Origin: Mycobacterium gordonae
GTDB taxonomy: Bacteria; Actinomycetota; Actinomycetes; Mycobacteriales; Mycobacteriaceae
Length of the DNA: 50,520 nucleotides
Reading direction: 5' to 3'
Assembly (NCBI RefSeq): GCF_002101675.1
Contig: NZ_LQOY01000052.1
Location: forward strand, 1-50,520
Positions 44,329-50,520 of this stretch are shown here, piece by piece. The notes beneath the pieces were generated by a model. The model saw nothing but the letters and a program-made list of their open reading frames with translations, ran no database searches and was not told where the DNA came from. Both the position numbers and the translations under genes were made by a program. Within the stretch, counting starts at the first letter, position 1, and every line of letters begins with the position of its first letter.

Positions 44329-45990
44329 TCAGCCGGAGAGTCCGTCATGGCCGTCGGCCGACTTTCCGGGCGTCAAGCCAGTGCTGCCCGGGTTGCCGTT
44401 GACGCTGCCGGTGCCCGCCTCGCCACCGGCGCCACCCACGCCGCTGAGCGCACCGTGCCCACCGATACCTCCGACACCGTGAATGCCGGCCTGGCCGAAC
44501 AGGCCGCCCGCGCCACCCACGCCGCCGTTACCGCCGTTGCCGCCGACTCCGCCGGCACCGCCGGCGCCGCCGTCGCCCCCGTCTCCGCCGATGCCATCGA
44601 CGCGAGTTGTTCCGTTAACCGCCACACCGCCATTGCCGGCAATACCGCCGGGGCCGCCGTCTGCGCCGACACCGCCGTCAGCCCCGACACCACCATGGCC
44701 ACCGGCACCACCGGCTCCGAACAGCCAACCGCCGCGGCCACCGGCGCCACCGTCGCCGCCGGCACCGCCGGCACCGCCGGCTACCCCGACACCGCCGTCA
44801 CCGCCGTCACCGCCATCTCCACCGAAGGCAGCGACAACAGCTCTCACTGCTCCGCCATTACCGCCGTGCCCGCCTACCGCGCCGGCACCGCCCACACCGC
44901 CGTCGCCTCCGTTGCCGCCATGAACTTCGGCGGCAGAATAGACGCCCCTGCCAAAACCACCATTGCCGCCAATACCGCCGGGTCCGCCGACACCTCCAGC
45001 GCCTCCGGTACCACCGTCGCCACCGTAAAACGCATCACCAAAACCGGCGGCTGCTCTGCCGCCGAGGCCGCCATTGCCACCAGCGGCGTTAGGGCCGCCG
45101 GCACCACCATCACCACCGCGGCCGCCGTTCTCGCCTTGACCGCCTCCGCCCCCGTCACCACCGCCCATCCCCTGCTCGGTTCCATTAGGCCCGGCCCCTC
45201 CCGCACCGCCATCGAGAAAACTGTCGATTCCGGCCTCGCCGGTCGGCAGCTTGCCGGTCTGGTTGAACAACGGATTGACACCAGCTGCCCCATTGGCGCC
45301 GGCCCCACCGGAGCCGCCGGCGCCGCCGACGCCGAACAGGCCGGCGTTGCCGCCGGCCCCGCCGAACCCACCAACACCGCTCGGCGTGGTGGCCGCGCCG
45401 CCATCCCCGCCGGCCCCGCCAACTCCGTACAGCCACCCACCAGCGCCGCCATTGCCGCCCGCGGAGTCGGCGCCGCCCCCGCCTCCGGCACCGCCATTGC
45501 CGATCAGACCGGCGGAGCCGCCCGCGGTGCCCGCCACGCCGGCGGTGGTGCTGGTGTAGCCGCGACCGCCGTTGCCGTAGAGCAGTCCTCCGGCACCGCC
45601 CGACTGGCCGGGCGCCGTGGCATCGGCGCCGTCGCCGATCAGTGGTCGTCCCAACAGCGCCTGCGACGGCGCGTTGAGTAGGTCGAGCAGCGGCTGCAGC
45701 GGGGAGACGTTCGCGTACTCAGCGGCGGCATAGGCAGCCCCGGCCGAGTCCAGCACCTGAACGAACTGGGCGTGAAACGCCGCTGCGCGGGCGCTTACCC
45801 ACTGGTACTGCTGCGCGTGAGCCTGGAAGAGCTGCGCAATGGAGACCGATACCTCGTCGGCGCCGGCAGCAAGCAGCCCGGCCGTCGGTGACGCCGCGGC
45901 CCCGTTGGCGTAGCCGAGCTGCGCACCGATGGTCGCCAAGTCCGACGCCGCAGCCGTCACCATCTCCGGTGCCGCAAACACGAATGACAT
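44329..45990 (-). CDS. PE_PGRS family protein, 553 residues
   Basis: PE domain (about 1-95, [22 protein letters not shown]), [16 protein letters not shown] linker near 115-130, then PGRS repeats with GGAGG, GLIGNGG and GGWLYG blocks. The tail ends [12 protein letters not shown] without a separate C-terminal domain. GGAGG precedes ATG 45990. The upstream 514-base region is AT-rich and probably holds the promoter. The PE part is clearly different from that of the downstream PE_PGRS gene, so the pair is not a recent duplicate. Confidence 0.93.
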   Translation of the reverse strand: MSFVFAAPEMVTAAASDLATIGAQLGYANGAAASPTAGLLAAGADEVSVSIAQLFQAHAQQYQWVSARAAAFHAQFVQVLDSAGAAYAAAEYANVSPLQPLLDLLNAPSQALLGRPLIGDGADATAPGQSGGAGGLLYGNGGRGYTSTTAGVAGTAGGSAGLIGNGGAGGGGGADSAGGNGGAGGWLYGVGGAGGDGGAATTPSGVGGFGGAGGNAGLFGVGGAGGSGGAGANGAAGVNPLFNQTGKLPTGEAGIDSFLDGGAGGAGPNGTEQGMGGGDGGGGGQGENGGRGGDGGAGGPNAAGGNGGLGGRAAAGFGDAFYGGDGGTGGAGGVGGPGGIGGNGGFGRGVYSAAEVHGGNGGDGGVGGAGAVGGHGGNGGAVRAVVAAFGGDGGDGGDGGVGVAGGAGGAGGDGGAGGRGGWLFGAGGAGGHGGVGADGGVGADGGPGGIAGNGGVAVNGTTRVDGIGGDGGDGGAGGAGGVGGNGGNGGVGGAGGLFGQAGIHGVGGIGGHGALSGVGGAGGEAGTGSVNGNPGSTGLTPGKSADGHDGLSG

Positions 45991-46504
45991 TTAGACCTCC
46001 ACCACATCGGCCGTCCACGGCTGGCGCTCGGTCGGCGTTCTCAAGTCAGTAGAGGCGCAATTTATCCGGTTTGCCCGGGACGTGTTCGCCAATTTCAAAA
46101 TTTTTATTTTTTATACCGAAGATCGAGGCTTCCGGGCTCCTCTCGCACCGAGGGCCGTAGCACTAGGATTTTCCGTGTTCTGCTGAATAGACTGTCTCAG
46201 CGGACAATACGGTGGCGCTTTGCGAGCGCGCAATCACTAACATTTCTTATCCACAGGGCGACTTAGAGAATGTTAGTAAGCCCTCATTCGCTATCTTGCT
46301 GTCAGCAACATCAGCTAATTGAGTTTGCCGCACGACGATTGCACCGCTTGGTAGTAAGTGTTCACTAACTAATTGATAACGATAATTCGGCGGGTTGGCG
46401 CATCGGGGACCGCAGCTTCGGATCAACAGGAAACATGTATCGCCATCCCCGTCCGCGGCACCGCAGGACCCAGACGGCAGGGGCCGGCCGTATACGTTGG
46501 TCCT
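45991..46504. other. AT-rich intergenic region, divergent promoters
   Basis: This 514-base stretch holds no convincing gene. Around 46090-46130 it has a run very rich in A and T, unlike the rest of the window. It contains CACTAAC at about 46233 and 46359, an inverted GTTAGTAAG near 46271, and TTATCCACA at 46247-46255 (identical to the DnaA-box consensus of E. coli). It must supply promoters for the PE_PGRS genes (minus) and the aldo/keto reductase (plus). Confidence 0.7.
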
Positions 46505-47473
46505 ATGAAATACGTTCAGGTCGAGGGGGTCGGACAGGTCAGTCGGATCGGGCTCGGCACGTGGCAGTTCGGCTCGCGCGAGTGGGGTTACGGCGACAAG
46601 TACGCATCTGGCGCCGCCCGCGACATCGTGCAGCGAGCCCGCGCCCTCGGGGTCACCTTGTTCGACACCGCTGAGGTGTACGGCCTGGGCAAGAGCGAAC
46701 GGATCCTCGGCGAGGCGCTGGGCGACGAGCGCTCCGAGGTTGCGGTCGCCAGCAAAATCTTCCCGGTGGCGCCGTTTCCCGCGGTGATCAAGCAGCGCGA
46801 ACGTGCCAGCGCTCGGCGTCTGCAGCTGGACCGCATTCCGCTGTACCAGATCCACCAGTCCAATCCGTTCGTCCCGGACTCGGTGATCATGCCCGGCATG
46901 CGCGAGTTGCTCGATGAGGGCAAGATCGGCGCCGTCGGCGTCTCCAATTACTCCCTCGCGCGTTGGCAGCAGGCCGACGCCGCGCTCGGGCGCCCGGTGG
47001 TCAGTAACCAGGTGCACTTCTCACTGGCTCATCCACGCGCCCTCGATCACATGGTTCCGTTTGCCGAGCGCGAGAATCGGATCGTGATCGCCTACAGCCC
47101 GCTGGCGCAGGGTCTATTGGGCGGCAAGTACGGCGTCGACAACCGCCCGGGTGGGGTGCGCGCGGTCAACGCGCTGTTCGGCACCGAGAACCTGCGGCGC
47201 ATCGAGCCGTTGTTGCAGACCCTGCGAGACGTCGCCGCCGAGGCCGGCGCCAAGCCTGCGCAGGTCGCGCTGGCCTGGCTGATCAGCTTGCCGGGCGTGG
47301 TCGCTATTCCCGGCGCGTCCAGTGTGGAGCAACTGGAGTTCAACGTGGCGGCGGCCGAGGTAGAACTCCCCGCCGAGTCGCGCGACGCGCTCACGGCGGC
47401 GGCACGCGCCTTCAGCCCGGTGTCCACCGGGCGCTTCCTCACCGACCTGGTTCGGGAGAAACTGGGCCGTTAG
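46505..47473 (+). CDS. Aldo/keto reductase (Rv2298-like)
   Basis: A 322-residue NADPH-dependent aldo/keto reductase. The TIM-barrel catalytic residues are visible as Asp and Tyr in FDTAEVYGLGKSE and Lys in VASKIF, and the cofactor region is IPGASSVEQLE. The sequence is very close to Rv2298 along its length (for example GLGTWQFGSREWGYGD), and like Rv2298 it converges on htpG. ATG 46505 gives the same N-terminus; the open frame runs upstream to 46373. Physiological substrate unknown. Confidence 0.93.
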   Translation: MKYVQVEGVGQVSRIGLGTWQFGSREWGYGDKYASGAARDIVQRARALGVTLFDTAEVYGLGKSERILGEALGDERSEVAVASKIFPVAPFPAVIKQRERASARRLQLDRIPLYQIHQSNPFVPDSVIMPGMRELLDEGKIGAVGVSNYSLARWQQADAALGRPVVSNQVHFSLAHPRALDHMVPFAERENRIVIAYSPLAQGLLGGKYGVDNRPGGVRAVNALFGTENLRRIEPLLQTLRDVAAEAGAKPAQVALAWLISLPGVVAIPGASSVEQLEFNVAAAEVELPAESRDALTAAARAFSPVSTGRFLTDLVREKLGR

Positions 47474-47690
47474 CTCGGCTAGGGACGCGCCGGCGACTCA
47501 ACGGGGCCGTGAAGCCGCCGGTGTCGTCGAAGCCTGCCCACTGCCCGTCGTCGCACACCTCCATGCGCCAACCCAGCTGGTACCGGCCGGCGACCGCCTC
47601 AGCAAACCACCGGTGGGCATCCTCCGCACTATTGAAATTCCTGGTCGCGACGATCACGCCACGCGGATCGATCGCCCGAAACACAGTCAT
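47439..47690 (-). CDS. Small conserved-looking protein of unknown function
   Basis: An 83-residue soluble protein starting MTVFRAIDPRGVIVATRNFNSAEDAHRWF, with aromatic residues and a plausible alpha/beta pattern (LGWRMEVCDDGQWAGFDD). ATG 47690 is chosen over the track start at 47777. Its last 35 bases overlap the end of the aldo/keto reductase gene on the other strand. The amphipathic composition favours a real gene, but I cannot name a family, and no strong ribosome site was seen. Confidence 0.5.
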   Translation of the reverse strand: MTVFRAIDPRGVIVATRNFNSAEDAHRWFAEAVAGRYQLGWRMEVCDDGQWAGFDDTGGFTAPLSRRRVPSRANGPVSPEPGR

Positions 47691-47828
47691 GAGATGCGGA
47701 TATCCGCTCGGGCCGACTTTCAACCGCCGATCCTGCACCTGATCCGCACAGCGACACTGAACATGCGCACCCGACACGCCGCGGAGGGCGTGCGTAGCTT
47801 CAGTTTCGCTTCTGGACGCGCCGGCGAC

Positions 47829-49754
47829 CTACACCGTACGCGCGAGCCGGTCGGCCAAGAGTTCGGCAAACCGCGCCGGATCCTCCAGTGCCCCTCCCTC
47901 GGCAAGAAGTGCCGTGCCGTACAGCAATTCGGCCGTCTCGGCGACTGACGTGTCGTCGGGACGGTCGGCGTGGGCCTGCCGCAAGCCGTTGACCAGCGGA
48001 TGGTGGGGATTGAGTTCCAGCGTCCGCTTGCCGATCGGGACGTCCTGCCCAGACGCCTGGTAGAGGCGCGCGAGGGCCGGCGTCATGCCGAAAGCGTCGG
48101 TGATCAGGCAGGCCGGCGAATCGGTCAGCCGGGTGGACAGCCGCACTTCCTTGACGTGCTCGCTCAGCGTCTCCTTCAGCCAGGTGAGTAGGTCGGCGAA
48201 CTCTTTCTGCTGCTCTTCGCGCTCGGCTTCCGAAGTCTCCTCGTCGGAATCGAGGTCCACTTCGCCCTTGGCCACGGACTGCAGCTGCTTGCCGTCGAAC
48301 TCGTTGACGACTCCCACCCAGACCTCGTCGACCGGGTCGGTGAGCAGCAGCACTTCGTAACCCTTGGCCTTGAACGCCTCCAGGTGCGGCGACTTTTCCA
48401 GCAGCTGACGCGACGCGCCGGTGGCATAGAAGATTTGCGTCTGCCCTTCCTTCATCCGCTCGACGTACTGGGCCAGCGTGGTGGGTTCTTCCTCGCTGTG
48501 CGTCGAGGCGAACGACGAGATGGACAGCAGGGCCTCCTGATTGTCGAAGTCCGACATCAGGCCCTCCTTGAGAACCTTGCCGAACTGGGTCCAGAAGGTG
48601 CGGTAGTCATCGGGCCGCTCGGACTGGATCTCCTTGATCGTCGACAACACCTTCTTGGTCAGCCGGCGACGGATCGCGTTGATCTGCCGATCCTTCTGCA
48701 AGATCTCGCGGGAAACGTTGAGCGACAAGTCTTGTGCGTCCACGACACCCTTGACGAAGCGCAGATAAACCGGCATCAGCTCTTCGCAGTCGGCCATGAT
48801 GAAGACGCGCTTGACGTAGAGCTGCACCCCGATCTTGGCGTCCTGGTTGAACAGGTCGAACGGCGCCTGTGAGGGGAGGAACAGCAACGCCTGGTATTCG
48901 AAGGTGCCTTCGGCCTTCATCGCGATGACCTCGAGCGGGTCGTCCCAGGCGTGCGCGATGTGCTTGTAGAACTCCTTGTACTCCTCTTCGGAGACCTCGT
49001 CTTTGGACCGGGCCCACAGGGCCTTCATCGAGTTGAGTGTCTCGGTTTCGATGGTGACGGTCTCTTCGCCACCCTCCTCGGTGGGAGGGGTTCGCTTCTC
49101 GACCTCCATGCGGATCGGCCAGGCGATGAAGTCGGAGTACTGCTTGACCAGGCTCTTGAGCTTCCACTCCGAGGTGTAGTCGTGCAGCTCGTCCTCGGCG
49201 TCCTCCGGCTTGAGATGCAGGGTGACCGACGTGCCCTGCGGAGCGCCCTCGACGGATTCGATCGTGTAGGTGCCTTCGCCGCTGGATTCCCACTTGGTGG
49301 CTTCGCTCTCGCCGGCCTTGCGGGTGAGCAGTTCGACCTTGTCGGCCACCATGAACGACGAGTAGAAGCCGATGCCGAACTGGCCGATCAGCTCCTCGGA
49401 CGCCTGCGCATCCTTGGCTTCCTTGAGTTGCTTCCGCAGCTCGGCGGTGCCCGACTTGGCCAGCGTGCCAATGAGGTCCACCACCTCGGCGCGGGTCATG
49501 CCGATGCCGTTGTCGCGAATCGTGAGGGTTCTGGCGCCTTTGTCCGTCTCGAGTTGGATGTGCAAGTCGGAGGTGTCCACCTCGAGCTCTTTGTTGCGCA
49601 GTGCCTCGATCCGGAGCTTGTCCAGCGCATCTGAGGCGTTGGAGATCAGCTCCCGCAGGAACGAGTCCTTGTTGGAGTAAACCGAATGGACCATCAAATC
49701 CAGCAGTTGCCGGGCCTCTGCCTGGAATTCCAGCTGCTCGACCTGCGCGTTCAT
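47829..49754 (-). CDS. htpG: Chaperone HtpG (Hsp90)
   Basis: A 641-residue bacterial Hsp90, an ATP-driven cytoplasmic folding chaperone. The N-terminal ATPase domain shows LRELISNASDALDKLR, DNGIGM, and GTLAKSGT with the lid, then GQFGIGFYSSFMVAD. The middle domain has LYVKRVFI, VKGVVDAQDLSLNVSREILQ and the NQEALLSISSF region, and the C-terminal dimerisation domain closes the protein. ATG 49754 follows AGGAGG. Position next to an Rv2298-like gene matches Rv2299c. The closely spaced 202-base region upstream holds no gene and is shared with the divergent PE_PGRS gene. Confidence 0.97.
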   Translation of the reverse strand: MNAQVEQLEFQAEARQLLDLMVHSVYSNKDSFLRELISNASDALDKLRIEALRNKELEVDTSDLHIQLETDKGARTLTIRDNGIGMTRAEVVDLIGTLAKSGTAELRKQLKEAKDAQASEELIGQFGIGFYSSFMVADKVELLTRKAGESEATKWESSGEGTYTIESVEGAPQGTSVTLHLKPEDAEDELHDYTSEWKLKSLVKQYSDFIAWPIRMEVEKRTPPTEEGGEETVTIETETLNSMKALWARSKDEVSEEEYKEFYKHIAHAWDDPLEVIAMKAEGTFEYQALLFLPSQAPFDLFNQDAKIGVQLYVKRVFIMADCEELMPVYLRFVKGVVDAQDLSLNVSREILQKDRQINAIRRRLTKKVLSTIKEIQSERPDDYRTFWTQFGKVLKEGLMSDFDNQEALLSISSFASTHSEEEPTTLAQYVERMKEGQTQIFYATGASRQLLEKSPHLEAFKAKGYEVLLLTDPVDEVWVGVVNEFDGKQLQSVAKGEVDLDSDEETSEAEREEQQKEFADLLTWLKETLSEHVKEVRLSTRLTDSPACLITDAFGMTPALARLYQASGQDVPIGKRTLELNPHHPLVNGLRQAHADRPDDTSVAETAELLYGTALLAEGGALEDPARFAELLADRLARTV

Positions 49755-49956
49755 GCAAACCTCCTGCGACGTACTCGGCCTGTGAAAGGGCGACCGGTCC
49801 TGAATTTAGCGAGACGGTAATTGCCGCCGCGGCGGGGGTCACAAGTGCGGAAAAGGGCTCCGCCGCCCTACTGACAGGGATACCATCGACGTCGCTGAGC
49901 GGCCGAAGACCCGCGGGGTGGCAGCAGGGATGTCCCGACCTGTCAGGAGGTGCGCC

Positions 49957-50520
49957 ATGCCGTTTCTGATCACGGCCCCGCAGGCGCTGGCTGCGGCGGC
50001 AACAGATTTGGCGAACCTTGGCTCGACCATCACCGCGACCAACGCCGCCGTGGCCTACCCGACCACCGGTGTACTCGCCGCCGGCGCCGACGAGGTGTCA
50101 TCGGCTCTGGCAGCGGTGTTCGGGGCACACGGGCAGGCATATCAGGCCGCCAGTGCGCAGGCCGCGACGTTCCACGAGCAGTTCGTGCAGGCGATGAACG
50201 CGGCCGGCACCTCGTACGCCGGCGCCGAGGTCGCCAATGCGCAACAGGCCGTGCTGAATGCGATCAATGCTCCCAGCCAGGCGATGCTCGGGCGCCCGCT
50301 GATCGGTGACGGCGCCAACGCGACGACACCGGGGGGCAGCGGCGGACCTGGCGGCCTGCTGTACGGCAACGGCGGCAACGGTGCCGCGGGCGGGGCCGGT
50401 CAGGCGGGCGGCAATGGTGGTGCGGCAGGCCTGATCGGCAGGGGCGGGAACGGCGGCCGGGGCGGTCCCGGCATGTCCGGCGGTTCAGGCGGCCATGGTG
50501 GTCTGCTCTGGGGTAACGGC
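49957..50520 (+). CDS. PE_PGRS family protein, 3' end beyond window
   Basis: The first 188 codons of a third PE_PGRS gene. The PE domain starts [38 protein letters not shown] lies near residue 110, and PGRS repeats ([23 protein letters not shown]) run to the window edge. AGGAGG precedes ATG 49957 by about seven bases. It is divergent from htpG. Total length cannot be given. Confidence 0.92.
   Translation, partial: MPFLITAPQALAAAATDLANLGSTITATNAAVAYPTTGVLAAGADEVSSALAAVFGAHGQAYQAASAQAATFHEQFVQAMNAAGTSYAGAEVANAQQAVLNAINAPSQAMLGRPLIGDGANATTPGGSGGPGGLLYGNGGNGAAGGAGQAGGNGGAAGLIGRGGNGGRGGPGMSGGSGGHGGLLWGNG

Noticed and set aside
41318..45990. Regularly spaced short repeats resembling a CRISPR array
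   Set aside because: They are in-frame GGNGG codon repeats of PE_PGRS genes, with no unique spacers and no cas genes.
46247..46255. Perfect DnaA-box consensus as evidence of a replication origin
   Set aside because: A single nonamer without a cluster of boxes, and without dnaA, dnaN or rpmH nearby, is not an origin.

Overview
The window is high-G+C actinobacterial DNA with tight, translationally coupled operons. Two complete and one truncated PE_PGRS genes, an acg/pfkB/Rv2030c-type dormancy cluster and an htpG neighbourhood like that of M. tuberculosis (Rv2298-Rv2299c) point to a slow-growing Mycobacterium of the PE_PGRS-bearing lineage. I cannot name the species. No tRNA, rRNA, CRISPR array or intact insertion sequence was seen.

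Region 1 (about 0.1-15 kb) looks like a low-oxygen (DosR-type) island. It holds a universal stress protein, pfkB and a phosphoribosyltransferase/erythromycin-esterase fusion in one operon behind a DosR-like box (4105-4124). An Acg-type nitroreductase follows. Next comes a five-gene operon: acetyl-CoA synthetase, E1 alpha, E1 beta and E2 of a 2-oxoacid dehydrogenase, and an acyl carrier protein. Two further good DosR boxes (12080-12099 and 12132-12151) lie back to back between an MprF-like membrane enzyme and a four-helix membrane protein. A P1B-5 metal ATPase with a C-terminal hemerythrin domain closes the region.

Region 2 (about 15-38 kb) is a catabolic island. It encodes a set resembling the cholesterol ring A/B enzymes HsaA, HsaC and HsaD, two Baeyer-Villiger monooxygenases, two hormone-sensitive-lipase-type esterases, several short-chain dehydrogenases, an enoyl-CoA hydratase, a pair of acyl-CoA dehydrogenases, a putative HxD...H iron oxygenase, KshA, an internally deleted kstD, and IclR and PadR regulators. 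The content suggests breakdown of a steroid- or terpenoid-like ketone by hydroxylation, Baeyer-Villiger oxidation, ester hydrolysis, ring cleavage and beta-oxidation. The substrate is not shown by the sequence.

Region 3 (about 38-50.5 kb) is a mixed housekeeping and PE_PGRS segment: a thioesterase, a lipoprotein, an SDR, a small membrane protein behind a SigF-like promoter, a metallo-beta-lactamase-fold hydrolase, two tandem PE_PGRS genes, an AT-rich intergenic stretch, an Rv2298-like aldo/keto reductase, htpG, and the start of a third PE_PGRS gene running off the end.

The most unusual items are the E1/E2/acyl-carrier-protein operon inside the hypoxia island, a perfect 58-bp palindrome with no loop (21104-21161), the kshA plus deleted-kstD locus, and a 208-residue duplication inside a PE_PGRS protein.
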